From NCBI RefSeq assembly GCF_964246085.1, contig NZ_CAXTPD010000001.1: a DNA stretch of 64,000 bases; one strand, given 5' to 3'. Position 1 is the stretch's first letter, and each line of letters opens with the position of its first letter. This document shows, piece after piece, positions 25,490-34,822 of this stretch. This DNA comes from Brotaphodocola sp003480315. GTDB taxonomy: Bacteria > Bacillota > Clostridia > Lachnospirales > Lachnospiraceae. The translations under genes and the position numbers were made by a program. Below the pieces are notes generated by a model. That model was not told the origin of the DNA and made no database searches. It saw only the letters and a program-made list of their open reading frames with translations.

Positions 25490-26890
25490 ATGAGTGAGAA
25501 GGAGAAAACAGCAGGCAGACTGCTGGAAGAGCAGCTGACATTTTGCTTTCCGCATATCGGGAAGGAAGCCCCTGGGCAGATCGAAGAGGCGGCTGCATTC
25601 TGTGAGGGATACAAGGCATTTTTAAATGAAGGAAAAACAGAGCGGGAGTGCGTGGAGGCGGCTGTAAAGCGCCTGGAGGCAGCTGGCTACACAGCAGTCG
25701 ATTTTACAAAACAGTATCAGCCGGGCGATAAGGTATATTTTGTGAACCGTAAGAAAGCCATCATCATGACTACGTTTGGCCAGAAGCCGCTGAAGGAAGG
25801 CGTGCGCATCAACGGCGCGCACATCGACTCCCCGCGTCTGGATTTAAAACCGAATCCGGTTTATGAAAAAAACGATATGGCATACTTTAAGACCCACTAT
25901 TACGGCGGCATCCGCAAATACCAGTGGGGTACCACGCCGCTTGCCATGCACGGTGTAGTCATTAAGAAGAATGGTGAAAGTGTAAAAATTTCCATCGGCG
26001 AACAGGATGGTGATCCGGTATTCTGTGTCAGCGACCTTCTTCCGCATCTGGCTGCAAAACAGAATGAGAGAAAGCTGAGTGAGGGATTAAAGGGCGAGGA
26101 GCTGAATGTCATCATCGGTTCTGTTCCGTTTGTGGATGATAGTGTAAAAGAACCGGTGAAGCTAATGGCGTTAAAGCTGCTGCACGAGAAATACGGTATT
26201 ACCGAGGCAGATTTTTACCGTGCAGAGATCGAGATGGTTCCGGCACAAAAGGCAGTGGATGTCGGACTGGACCGCAGTATGATCGGTGCCTACGGGCAGG
26301 ATGACCGCATCTGTGCCTATACGGCCATGATGGCTGAGATACAGGCAAAAGCTCCGGAATACACCACTGTGACGGCTCTGGTAGATAAAGAAGAGATCGG
26401 TTCCGAGGGCAACACCGGTATGAATTCGGATTTCTTAAAACACTATCTGGAGCGTCTGGCTCAGATGCAGGGTGCGGATGTCAAGGATCTCTGCCAGCAT
26501 ACACTGTGTCTTTCCTCTGATGTAAACGCAGCCTATGATCCAACCTTCGGGGATGTGTTTGAGGCAAACAACTCCTGCTACATCAATAAAGGCTGCGTAC
26601 TGACCAAATACACCGGTGCCCGCGGCAAATCTGCGTCCAACGATGCAAGCGCAGAGACCATGGCGAAGGTGATCGGAATTATGGAAGAGAATGGCGTGTA
26701 CTGGCAAGCCGGTGAGCTTGGTGCGGTAGACCAGGGCGGCGGTGGAACTATTGCCAAGTATGTAGCACATATGGACATCGATGTAGTAGATCTTGGTGTA
26801 CCGATCCTTTCCATGCATGCTCCGTTTGAGCTTTCCTCCAAGCTGGATGTGTACAATACATACAAAGCCTTCTGTGCATTTTACAAATAA
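25490..26890 (+). CDS. M18-family aminopeptidase
   Basis: A 466-residue zinc aminopeptidase. GAHIDSPRLDLKP supplies the first metal ligand and the adjacent region, YYGGIRKYQWGTTPLAMHG is typical of the M18 type, and ALVDKEEIGSEGNTGM and DVNAAYDPTF carry the catalytic glutamate and bridging ligands, followed by SMHAPFELSSKLD with the last histidine. It removes N-terminal residues from cytoplasmic peptides. AAGGAG precedes the ATG. A second M18 gene begins at the other end of this window. Confidence 0.92.
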   Translation: MSEKEKTAGRLLEEQLTFCFPHIGKEAPGQIEEAAAFCEGYKAFLNEGKTERECVEAAVKRLEAAGYTAVDFTKQYQPGDKVYFVNRKKAIIMTTFGQKPLKEGVRINGAHIDSPRLDLKPNPVYEKNDMAYFKTHYYGGIRKYQWGTTPLAMHGVVIKKNGESVKISIGEQDGDPVFCVSDLLPHLAAKQNERKLSEGLKGEELNVIIGSVPFVDDSVKEPVKLMALKLLHEKYGITEADFYRAEIEMVPAQKAVDVGLDRSMIGAYGQDDRICAYTAMMAEIQAKAPEYTTVTALVDKEEIGSEGNTGMNSDFLKHYLERLAQMQGADVKDLCQHTLCLSSDVNAAYDPTFGDVFEANNSCYINKGCVLTKYTGARGKSASNDASAETMAKVIGIMEENGVYWQAGELGAVDQGGGGTIAKYVAHMDIDVVDLGVPILSMHAPFELSSKLDVYNTYKAFCAFYK

Positions 26891-26997
26891 TGAACGAGAC
26901 CTGAAAAATTTATGAAATTGTCGTGAAATGCTTTTTTTAACGGCCACAATATGCTATAACATATAGAAATATAGAAAGACAAAATGAGGAAGATATT

Positions 26998-28062
26998 ATG
27001 AAAAAATATGTGAGACTGACCCTTTGCTGCGCGGCAGCCGTAATGCTGGCATCAGGATGCGGCAAAAAGTCAGATACAGTTGAGGAGACCACCACCGCTG
27101 CAAGTGAGACCCAGGCAGAGATCACCGATAAAGGGGAAGTGACAAAACTTGGCCAGTACAAAGGTGTTGAGGTTACCAAGCAGGATACCACGGTGACAGA
27201 GGCGGATCTTGATCAGCGGATCGCAAGCATTCTGAAGGCGAATCCGGAGGTGACCGAGATTACAGACCGTCCGGCCCAGAAGGGCGACACGGTCAATATT
27301 GACTATGTTGGCATGAAGGATGGAGAGGCTTTTGATGGCGGCACCGCAGAGGGCTATGATCTGGAGCTTGGTTCCGGCGTGTTCATTGACGGATTTGAGG
27401 ATGGGCTGATCGGAGCAAATACAGGCGAGGAGCGCAGTCTGAACCTAACCTTCCCGGAGGACTATACCAATGCAGATCTTGCCGGACAGGCCGTTGTGTT
27501 TGATGTAACCGTAAACAAGATTGAGGAGAAGAAAGACGCGGTATTAGATGACGCATTTGTACAGCGCGTTTCTGATTTCTCTACGGTAGATGAGTTTAAG
27601 GCAGACACCATGGAAACTCTTCAGAAGGAGAAGGAGCAGAGCGCGGCACAGCAGGTTGAGGATGACGCATTTGCGGCAGCTATGGACAACTCCGAATACA
27701 GCTTAAATGAGGCTGCAGTGGAGCAGCAGTATAACAACCAGGTAAGCTATTATGAGAATATGTTCTCCTCTTATGGCTTCACCATGGAAAGCTACGCAGA
27801 GATGATGGGCCAGACAGAGGATGAATTCAAGGCAACCTTACATACTGCAGCGGAAAATGCCATTAAACAGCAGCTTCTGATCGCTGCGGTAGCAGAAAAA
27901 GAGGGCTTTACCGTGGATGACGCAGATCGTGAGAGCCTTGCAGAGCGCTATGGTACTGACGTAAAGACTCTGCAGGATACTTATGGCGCTGACATGGTAG
28001 ATGAGACTGCCATGATCTACAAAGTAGTTGAATTCATCGGCAAAAATGCCGTTGTAAAATAA
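26998..28062 (+). CDS. exported trigger-factor-like peptidyl-prolyl isomerase lipoprotein
   Basis: A 354-residue lipoprotein: signal peptide with lipobox LASGC (Cys21), a short Thr/Glu-rich linker, an FKBP domain (about 95-180; KGDTVNIDYVGMKDGEAFDGG and IDGFEDGLIGANTGE), then a helical C-terminal domain like that of trigger factor (about 185-350; LDDAFVQRVSDFSTVDEFK). The ribosome-binding domain of true trigger factor is absent. It is likely a surface foldase for secreted proteins, in place of PrsA. It is followed closely by xpt. Confidence 0.87.
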   Translation: MKKYVRLTLCCAAAVMLASGCGKKSDTVEETTTAASETQAEITDKGEVTKLGQYKGVEVTKQDTTVTEADLDQRIASILKANPEVTEITDRPAQKGDTVNIDYVGMKDGEAFDGGTAEGYDLELGSGVFIDGFEDGLIGANTGEERSLNLTFPEDYTNADLAGQAVVFDVTVNKIEEKKDAVLDDAFVQRVSDFSTVDEFKADTMETLQKEKEQSAAQQVEDDAFAAAMDNSEYSLNEAAVEQQYNNQVSYYENMFSSYGFTMESYAEMMGQTEDEFKATLHTAAENAIKQQLLIAAVAEKEGFTVDDADRESLAERYGTDVKTLQDTYGADMVDETAMIYKVVEFIGKNAVVK

Positions 28063-28111
28063 ATACAGAATCCAAACATAAAATACCAGAAAATATAAGG
28101 GGGATATCCAG

Positions 28112-28699
28112 ATGCAGCTCTTAAAGGACAGAATTCGGAAGGACGGAAAGATCAAAGCAGGAAACGTATTAAAGGTAGACAGTTTTTTGAACCACCAGAT
28201 GGACACCGATCTTTTTGTGGAGATCGGTAAGGAGTTCAAACGCAGATTCGCAGACTGCGAGATCAACAAGATCCTCACGATCGAGGCATCCGGGATCGGC
28301 ATTGCCTGTGTGGTGGCACAGCAGTTCCATGTGCCGGTTGTATTTGCAAAGAAAACCCAGACCAAAAATATTGCGGGCGATGTTTATACCAGCAAGGTAG
28401 AGTCCTATACTCATGGACGTGTTTATGACATCATCGTCTCCAAAGAGTTCCTTGGAAAGGGTGATAAGGTTCTTCTGATCGATGATTTCCTGGCAAACGG
28501 AAAGGCTCTGGAGGGGCTGGCAGCTGTGGTTGAGGAATCCGGAGCAGAGCTGGTGGGCGCAGGCATCGTGATCGAGAAAGGCTTCCAGGTAGGCGGAGAC
28601 ATCATTCGTTCGAAGGGAATCCGTCTGGAATCTCTGGCAATTGTAGAGAGCATGGATGAGAAGACCGGAACCATCGTCTTCCGTGGAGATGAGGCGTGA
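28112..28699 (+). CDS. xpt: xanthine phosphoribosyltransferase
   Basis: A 195-residue salvage enzyme that joins xanthine to PRPP to give XMP. The opening MQLLKDRIRKDGKIKAGNVLKVDSFLNHQ is nearly a family signature; the PRPP loop is VLLIDDFLANGKAL. Many clostridial xpt genes follow a purine riboswitch; here only 49 bases separate it from the foldase gene and no such element is seen. AAGGGGGAT is the ribosome site. Its stop overlaps the next gene's GTG start by three bases. Confidence 0.95.
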   Translation: MQLLKDRIRKDGKIKAGNVLKVDSFLNHQMDTDLFVEIGKEFKRRFADCEINKILTIEASGIGIACVVAQQFHVPVVFAKKTQTKNIAGDVYTSKVESYTHGRVYDIIVSKEFLGKGDKVLLIDDFLANGKALEGLAAVVEESGAELVGAGIVIEKGFQVGGDIIRSKGIRLESLAIVESMDEKTGTIVFRGDEA

Positions 28700-29496
28700 G
28701 TAAAAGAAAAGCCCTGTTTTTCGACATTGACGGTACGCTGCTCAGCGAGGTGACAAAAACAGTCCCGGAAAGCGCAAAGAAGGCTCTTTCCCTGGCCCGC
28801 TCCCTGGGGCATCTGGTATTTATCAACACCGGGCGCTCGTACGGGGAGATTGGACAGGTCCGCCATATTGCGGAGGTGGACGGCTGGCTCTGCGGCTGCG
28901 GCACCTATGTGGAATCTGAGGGAAAAACTCTGTTAAACAGGCTGATGCCGGTGCAGCAGGTGCAGCGGATCGCCCGCCTTGCGGTAGACTGCGACGCAGA
29001 TATTTTCCTGGAGGGTCCGGGGGTGTGCTACTACTGCAGCCAGTCCGGGCGTATGCCCTTTGGCCAGCAGCTGCGGAAAAATTTCGGAAATACCATTGAA
29101 TGGCTGGAGCCGGAAGCGGTATGCGGCGAAATCAACAAGTTCTGCATTCTGACAGATGATCAGAGCGACCGCACCAGACTGTTCCGGAATCTGGATCTGG
29201 ATATTGCGGTGATCGATCGTGGCGAGGGCTTTTATGAGTGTGTTCCGGAAGGATTTACCAAAGCTACAGCTATTGATGTGGTGCTGGAAACCTACGGACT
29301 GACTCTGGAGGATGCCTATGTCTTCGGAGACAGTACCAATGATATTGCCATGTTCGAGCATGTGCCGAATGCGGTACTCATGGGAAAACACAGCCCGGAG
29401 CTGGAGCCCTATGCCAGTTTCCTGACAAAAAACGTAGAGCAGGATGGCATCTGGTATGCCATGGAGAAGCTAGGATTATTGAGTGAGGAAGTATAA
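28696..29496 (+). CDS. Cof-type HAD-IIB family hydrolase
   Basis: A 266-residue phosphatase: nucleophile motif LFFDIDGTLLS, a C2-type cap, lysine before AIDVVLETYGL, and the metal motif VFGDSTNDIAMFE. Members dephosphorylate sugar phosphates or flavin/pyridoxal intermediates; the substrate is not predictable. The GTG at 28696 overlaps the xpt stop (GTGA), and the hemC fusion gene starts directly after its stop, so it belongs to the same operon. Confidence 0.88.
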   Translation: MSKRKALFFDIDGTLLSEVTKTVPESAKKALSLARSLGHLVFINTGRSYGEIGQVRHIAEVDGWLCGCGTYVESEGKTLLNRLMPVQQVQRIARLAVDCDADIFLEGPGVCYYCSQSGRMPFGQQLRKNFGNTIEWLEPEAVCGEINKFCILTDDQSDRTRLFRNLDLDIAVIDRGEGFYECVPEGFTKATAIDVVLETYGLTLEDAYVFGDSTNDIAMFEHVPNAVLMGKHSPELEPYASFLTKNVEQDGIWYAMEKLGLLSEEV

Positions 29497-32079
29497 ATGA
29501 ATAACAACACATTGCGGATCGGAACAAGAAAGAGCCGGCTGGCAATGGTTCAGACGGAAATTGTGCGGGAAGTGATTCTGGCACATTTTCCATTTTTAGA
29601 GATCGAAATCGTGCCCATGAGCACAAAGGGCGATAAAATTCTGGACCGTTCCCTGACCAGCTTTGGCGGAAAGGGTGTATTTACCAAGGAACTGGAGGAC
29701 GCGCTTTTAAAGGGCGAGATTGATCTGGCTGTTCACAGTGCAAAAGATATGCCGATGGAATTTCCGAAGGGTCTGACAGTGGGGGCGGTTCTCTCCCGCG
29801 AAGATGCGTCGGATGTGATGGTGACAACAGACGGGACGCCGGTCAGGGACATGATACCGGGCAGTGTGATCGGGACCAGTTCCCTGCGCCGCCAGATCCA
29901 GATCCGGCAGATGAATCCACAGGTGAAGGTAAAGCTTCTTCGCGGAAATGTGCAGACACGGCTCGAAAAATTAAAGAGTGGACAGTATGATGGAATTCTG
30001 CTGGCTGCGGCAGGGCTGAACCGGCTGGGGATTGGTGGAGAAAATCTGGCTTCCGGGGCAGGTTCGGAGCGGTCCGGGAAGCTGTGCATGGCGGAAGCGC
30101 AGACAGAAGCTGCAGATCCCCTGTATTTTGAACATCTGCCGATGCAGCAGTTTGTTCCGGCGGCCGGTCAGGGCATTCTGGCAGTGGAAATCCGTCAGGG
30201 CGAGCTGACCGAGATCATGCGGGCAATTCATTCTGTGGAAACCGAGGCGGAACTGACTGCGGAGCGGGAATTTCTGACTATTCTTGGCGGAGGCTGCAAC
30301 GCACCGTGCGGAGCACACTGCAGGCTGGATGAGGCAGAAAACAAGCTTTCCATGCAGGTGATGTATGCAAGGGACGGTGTGAATCCGGAGTACCGGAGTG
30401 AAGCGGTGATACTGGATGGCAGCTTGAAGGATTTGCCGGAACAGCAGCGGAAATGGGAGCAGGCGCAGACTGCGGCTACAGGAGCAGCCTGTGCAGAAAG
30501 TACGGAATCTGTGCGAATGACACTGCTTACAGGTGCGAAGAAGCTGGCCCGCGATCTGGCAGTTCTGGTGCGCTGCAAACCGGTCTATCTGGTGGGCGCG
30601 GGTCCGGGAGACACAGGACTCTTTACAGAGAAAGGACTGGACTGTGTGCGACGGGCGGACGTGATCGTCTACGATAACCTGATCTCCGGTTCAATTCTGA
30701 ATGAAGCCCGGCTGGATGCGGAGCTGATCTACGCGGGGAAGCGCTCTGGAAGCCACCATATGAATCAGGAGGAAATCTCAGCCCTTCTGGTGAAGAAAGC
30801 CCTGGAAGGACACTCTGTGGTGCGCTTAAAAGGCGGCGATCCGTTTATTTTCGGGCGCGGCGGAGAGGAAGCGCTGGAATTGTCGAAAATGAATATCCCC
30901 TTTGAGATTGTGCCTGGAGTTTCTTCCTCCTACAGTGTTCCGGCCTATGCCGGAATTCCGGTGACCCACCGGGGAATGGCCTCCTCTTTCCATGTGATCA
31001 CCGGTCATGAGGATGGCAATAAGACAAGTTCCGCGCTGGATTACCAGACCCTTGCAAAGGAAGAGGGAACGCTGGTCTTTCTGATGGGCCTGAAAAACCT
31101 GGACAAGATTGCAGACAACCTTATTGCAAACGGAAAGGATCCGAAGACTCCGGCGGCGGTGTTGGAGCGGGGAACGACTGCGGCGCAGAGAAGTGTAAGG
31201 GCGGATCTGGCGCATATCGCGGAGGCGGCAGAGAAAGCAGGACTCAGAACCCCGGCCATTTCCGTGATTGGTCAGGTGGTGGAATTAAAGGATACCCTGT
31301 CCTGGTTTGGGCGGGGTGTATTGTCCGGAAGACGGATTATGGTTACGGGCACCAGGGCTTTTGCACGGGAGATGGAGGAAGCTTTTCAGCCGCTGGGAGC
31401 AGAGCTGGTGGCTTTAAGTCTGATAGAGGTACGTCCGCTTTGGAATGAACGGATTGCTGAGACGCTAAGGCAGCTTGGCAATTACCAGTGGATCGTATTT
31501 ACCAGCGGAAACGGTGTGGAGCTGTTCTTCGCCTTACTCCGGGAACAGGGCATCGATCTACGTCGGCTGATGCAGGTGAAGTTTGCCGTAATTGGGCGGA
31601 AAACAGCAGAGATTCTGCTACGGCATGGCTTCCGGAGTGATTTTGTGCCGGAGCAGTTTTCCGGAGAAGATTTGGCGGCGGAGTGGATCCCAACTTTGAA
31701 ACCAGATGAGAAGGTGGCATTATTCCGTGCGGAAAACGGATCGCGGGTATTGACGGAGGCGCTGGCAGCGGCTGGAATTTCCTATGATGATATTGGACTT
31801 TATGAGACCTGGACTGACCTGCGCCGTCAGGAAGAGTTAAACCGTGTGATCAGTGAAGTGGATTATGTGTCGGTGGCCAGCAGCTCTGCTGCCCAGGCGC
31901 TGGCGGCGATGCTGGAGCCGGAACAGCGGAAGAAGCTGACTGCAAAGCTCATTTCCATAGGTCCATCCACCACAAAGGCCATGGAGAAGCTTGGTCTGCC
32001 GGTCTATGCGGATGCCGTGGAGTACACGGCGGAAGGTATTGCGTCAGTGATCCGGGCAGATGTGGAGGAAATGCTTTGA
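29497..32079 (+). CDS. HemC-CobA-HemD trifunctional tetrapyrrole enzyme
   Basis: An 860-residue fusion of three successive enzymes. Residues 1 to about 350 are porphobilinogen deaminase (HemC): RIGTRKSRLAM, VHSAKDMP, and Cys267 in LGGGCNAPC, which holds the dipyrromethane cofactor. Residues about 361-600 are uroporphyrinogen-III C-methyltransferase (CobA/SUMT): VYLVGAGPGDTGLFT, VRLKGGDPFIFGRGGEE, PGVSS. Residues about 611-860 are uroporphyrinogen-III synthase (HemD). Together they carry porphobilinogen to precorrin-2. The next gene continues to siroheme. No stop or frameshift interrupts the reading frame. Confidence 0.93.
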   Translation: MNNNTLRIGTRKSRLAMVQTEIVREVILAHFPFLEIEIVPMSTKGDKILDRSLTSFGGKGVFTKELEDALLKGEIDLAVHSAKDMPMEFPKGLTVGAVLSREDASDVMVTTDGTPVRDMIPGSVIGTSSLRRQIQIRQMNPQVKVKLLRGNVQTRLEKLKSGQYDGILLAAAGLNRLGIGGENLASGAGSERSGKLCMAEAQTEAADPLYFEHLPMQQFVPAAGQGILAVEIRQGELTEIMRAIHSVETEAELTAEREFLTILGGGCNAPCGAHCRLDEAENKLSMQVMYARDGVNPEYRSEAVILDGSLKDLPEQQRKWEQAQTAATGAACAESTESVRMTLLTGAKKLARDLAVLVRCKPVYLVGAGPGDTGLFTEKGLDCVRRADVIVYDNLISGSILNEARLDAELIYAGKRSGSHHMNQEEISALLVKKALEGHSVVRLKGGDPFIFGRGGEEALELSKMNIPFEIVPGVSSSYSVPAYAGIPVTHRGMASSFHVITGHEDGNKTSSALDYQTLAKEEGTLVFLMGLKNLDKIADNLIANGKDPKTPAAVLERGTTAAQRSVRADLAHIAEAAEKAGLRTPAISVIGQVVELKDTLSWFGRGVLSGRRIMVTGTRAFAREMEEAFQPLGAELVALSLIEVRPLWNERIAETLRQLGNYQWIVFTSGNGVELFFALLREQGIDLRRLMQVKFAVIGRKTAEILLRHGFRSDFVPEQFSGEDLAAEWIPTLKPDEKVALFRAENGSRVLTEALAAAGISYDDIGLYETWTDLRRQEELNRVISEVDYVSVASSSAAQALAAMLEPEQRKKLTAKLISIGPSTTKAMEKLGLPVYADAVEYTAEGIASVIRADVEEML

Positions 32080-32540
32080 ACTTTCCCTTGTTTATAGATT
32101 TAAAGGATAAAAAGGTACTGATCGTGGGCGCCGGAGCCATTGCGGCCCGACGCGCCACGGTGCTTACGGAATTTGGCGCAAAGGTGACGGTGGTAGCGCC
32201 GGAGGCAGGAAGCGGAGTGCAGGAGCTTGCGCAGGCTGGTAGAATCGTCTGGAGACAGCATATATTTGGGGCGCAGGATCTGGAAGAACTGGCACAGTCT
32301 TTCCTTGTTATCGCTGCCACCAGTGATCGGGCGGTGAACGACCACATTGTACATCTCTGCCATGAGCGGCATATCCCGGTCAACCACGCCGGAGACCAGA
32401 CTCAGTGCGATTTCCAGTTCCCGGCCATTGTGCAGAAGAACCCGGTGGTGATCGGTGTGAATGCAGGAGGAAAAGACCATGGACTGGTAAGGCGCGTAGC
32501 GGCAGGACTGCGGGAGTGGATTGCCAGAGAAAAATTTTAA
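32076..32540 (+). CDS. precorrin-2 dehydrogenase / sirohydrochlorin ferrochelatase domain (Met8/SirC type)
   Basis: A 154-residue NAD-dependent protein with a Rossmann motif VLIVGAGAIAARRATVL, the loop FLVIAATSDRAVNDHI, and the active-site region DQTQCDFQFPAIV. This is the N-terminal part of CysG/Met8; the C-terminal dimerisation/chelatase part is largely missing, so dehydrogenation of precorrin-2 is more certain than iron insertion. The TTG start overlaps the previous stop (TTGA), with GGAGG upstream, which ties it to the fusion enzyme in siroheme synthesis. Confidence 0.85.
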   Translation: MNFPLFIDLKDKKVLIVGAGAIAARRATVLTEFGAKVTVVAPEAGSGVQELAQAGRIVWRQHIFGAQDLEELAQSFLVIAATSDRAVNDHIVHLCHERHIPVNHAGDQTQCDFQFPAIVQKNPVVIGVNAGGKDHGLVRRVAAGLREWIAREKF

Positions 32541-32552
32541 AGGAGTGATGCC

Positions 32553-33146
32553 ATGTCTCTATCTGTTTTTATAGAAATGACCCTTTCGGCCATTCTTACC
32601 GTATGGTCGCCGGGCCCCAATAACATCCTGCTGCTTTCCAATGCCAGTAAATATGGCGTGTGCGGAAATTTGCGTTTTATGGCCGGAATCTGGAGCGGTT
32701 CCCTGACGCTGATGTGTCTTTCAGGCTTGTTTTGCAGTACGCTTGGAAGTATTATTCCCGGAATTCAGCCAGTCATGAAATATCTGGGCGCCGCTTATAT
32801 CCTGTATCTGGCCTGGCAGACCTGGCGCAGGCTTCCTCCGTCGGACCAGGTCCAGGAGAAGATGCCTACCTGGAAACTTGGATTTTTCCTTCAGATGATC
32901 AATGTCAAGATCATTATCTATGGACTAACCATGTTTTCTGCATACATTTTACCCTATGAAAGCAAAGTGCCTGTACTTTTTATCTTTGCTGTTTATCTGA
33001 TGATTCTGGGAGCATTTGGAAACCTGCTCTGGGCTTTTGCGGGAAATGTGCTGAAAACATTATATGGTCAGCATTACAGAATTATGAATGGGATTATGGC
33101 ACTGCTTCTGGTCTGGTGTTCTCTGAGGATTGTAGGTGTGTTGTAA
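32553..33146 (+). CDS. LysE-family amino-acid exporter
   Basis: A 197-residue membrane protein with six hydrophobic segments and the LysE/RhtB motif WSPGPNNILLLSNASKYG in the first loop, then a YLGAAYILYLAWQ helix. It probably exports amino acids or related compounds; the substrate is unknown. AAAGGAG lies before the ATG. It follows the siroheme genes by 12 bases and is closed by a strong terminator shared with the convergent symporter gene. Confidence 0.85.
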   Translation: MSLSVFIEMTLSAILTVWSPGPNNILLLSNASKYGVCGNLRFMAGIWSGSLTLMCLSGLFCSTLGSIIPGIQPVMKYLGAAYILYLAWQTWRRLPPSDQVQEKMPTWKLGFFLQMINVKIIIYGLTMFSAYILPYESKVPVLFIFAVYLMILGAFGNLLWAFAGNVLKTLYGQHYRIMNGIMALLLVWCSLRIVGVL

Positions 33147-33148
33147 AC

Positions 33149-33195
33149 AACAAAGGCTCTGTGCTTTCCGAAAGGGAGTACAGAGCCTTTGTTTT
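33149..33195. terminator. bidirectional intrinsic terminator
   Basis: AACAAAGGCTCTGT pairs exactly with ACAGAGCCTTTGTT around an inner CTTTC/GAAAG stem, with A-rich and T-rich flanks. It serves the LysE gene (plus) and the symporter gene (minus). Confidence 0.9.
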
Positions 33196-33200
33196 CATAC

Positions 33201-34586
33201 TTACAGATTTTTGTTTTCTTCGTACTGCTTTAATAGTTCCAGTGCTTCCTTTGACATCGGATACAGCACCGCGATATTAAACAGTGTCATAAGTCCGATC
33301 CCGACATCGCCCAGATCCCAGACAACCGTGTACTGCTCCAGGCCACCGATAAACAGCATGATAAGAGCCAGTACCTTGTAGGCAGTCTGGTAACACCAGC
33401 GGTTTCCAAAGAGGTATGCCACGTTGGAACGGGCGTAGAAGAGAATGCCGATGAAGGTGGAGAAGCTGAACAAAGCCAGGGTCACTGCAATAAAAATGAC
33501 ACCGGCATATCCCAGGTGGTACTGCATGGCAGTTTGCAAGAGATCCATGCCGGTAAGGCCGCTTGTCAGCTCTTCCGGAACCAGCAGCATGATCATGGCA
33601 GTACAGCTGCAGATTACAATGGTGTCAATCAGAACACCAAGCGACTGGGTCAGACCGGTACGGACCGGATCTTTGCTCTGGGCAGCGGCAGCCGCGCAGG
33701 GAGCGGAGCCGGAACCGGCTTCATTGGAAAACAGGCCGCGCTTGACCCCGTTCATAAGAACAGCTCCGAAACCGCCGGATACCGCCTGACGCATGCCGAA
33801 GGCCTCTGAAAAGATACGGCTGAATACGGACGGAAGCTTTGGCAGATTGACCAGGATAATGAACAGTGTAAGCAGGAAAAAACCAACCGCCATGATGGGA
33901 ACTATAATATCCAGAACTTTTATGGTTGCGTTTTTCCGAAGCACAATGACTGCAGCCAGTAATACCAGAAGGATCGTGGTGACGATGGGCGGAACCCGGA
34001 ATGCATTGGCAAAGGCAGAGCTTACGGAATTGCTGATTACCTGGCTGATGCCGCACCAGCAGATCAGGCCGGAGATGGCAAACAGGGAGGCAGTCAGGGA
34101 ATGTCTGAGGGTTTTTCCTGTTTTTGCTTCGACAAAATGGTGAATGTAGTAAGCCGGTCCTCCGTGATAGCCGCCGTAAAGAGGGTCCGGTTCTTTGTAT
34201 TTTTGAGCCAGGGCAGCTTCTACAAAGGCAGTAGAAGCACCTAGAAGGGCAGTCACCCACATCCAGAATACGGCACCGGCACCACCCAGGGAAACTGCAG
34301 CTACGACGCCTACCAGATTTCCCATGCCAACACGGGTGGCAGTGGAGATGATGAGCGTCTGAAATGAGGACAGGCTGTCCGGCGTTTCTTTTTTCTCTTT
34401 CAGGGCTTTCATCATGTCAGAGAACAGGCGAACCGGAAGCAGCCGGGTGCGGATGGTAAAGTAGATTCCGGCCGGGATGAGCAGCAGAAGCATCAGGGAG
34501 ATGCCCACAGAGCTTCCCATGACCGGAAGGGTAAACAGATCACCCCATAAAAAGGCATAAACGATTTCAATAAGCTTTGTAATCAA
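33201..34586 (-). CDS. alanine:cation symporter, AgcS family
   Basis: A 461-residue membrane carrier with about eleven hydrophobic segments. RVGMGNLVGVVAAVSLGGAG and AVFWMWVTALLGASTAF are characteristic of the sodium- or proton-coupled alanine/glycine symporters; SNEAGSGSAPCAAAAA is the other conserved loop. I favour the TTG at 34586, since AAAGGA lies 9 bases upstream; an ATG at 34610 is in frame but lacks a good ribosome site. It diverges from the LacI-SBP regulator. Confidence 0.9.
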   Translation of the reverse strand: MITKLIEIVYAFLWGDLFTLPVMGSSVGISLMLLLLIPAGIYFTIRTRLLPVRLFSDMMKALKEKKETPDSLSSFQTLIISTATRVGMGNLVGVVAAVSLGGAGAVFWMWVTALLGASTAFVEAALAQKYKEPDPLYGGYHGGPAYYIHHFVEAKTGKTLRHSLTASLFAISGLICWCGISQVISNSVSSAFANAFRVPPIVTTILLVLLAAVIVLRKNATIKVLDIIVPIMAVGFFLLTLFIILVNLPKLPSVFSRIFSEAFGMRQAVSGGFGAVLMNGVKRGLFSNEAGSGSAPCAAAAAQSKDPVRTGLTQSLGVLIDTIVICSCTAMIMLLVPEELTSGLTGMDLLQTAMQYHLGYAGVIFIAVTLALFSFSTFIGILFYARSNVAYLFGNRWCYQTAYKVLALIMLFIGGLEQYTVVWDLGDVGIGLMTLFNIAVLYPMSKEALELLKQYEENKNL

Positions 34587-34654
34587 TGGTAAAAATCCTT
34601 TCTGAATCATGTTTTGGCAGCTGCGCAGGGAGGAGCAGCTGCTGCAATGGCTCT

Positions 34655-34683
34655 ATTATATAATTTGCAGCGCAGTTTGTAAA
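34655..34683 (-). promoter_or_regulatory. promoter of the alanine symporter gene
   Basis: Minus strand TTTACA, 17-base gap, TATAAT. A GCAGCTG/CAGCTGC inverted repeat lies in the leader (about 34618-34644). Confidence 0.65.
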
Positions 34684-34697
34684 TCCGGAAGTCATTC

Positions 34698-34726
34698 TTG
34701 TTTTTTGCACAGCGGATTGTTACAAT
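34698..34726 (+). promoter_or_regulatory. promoter of the LacI-SBP regulator gene
   Basis: TTGTTT (34698-34703), 17 bases, TACAAT (34721-34726), about 97 bases before the start codon. Confidence 0.5.
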
Positions 34727-34822
34727 ATGGATAAAAGGAAACTGTTCAGCAGATCTGTGCCTTTGCAGCACGGATATGCGGATGAGCAGTTACGATAAAA
34801 GCAGGATGTCAGGGGGGAGAAG

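Noticed and set aside
28063..28111. A purine riboswitch before xpt
   Set aside because: The gap is only 49 bases and lacks the conserved three-way-junction sequences.
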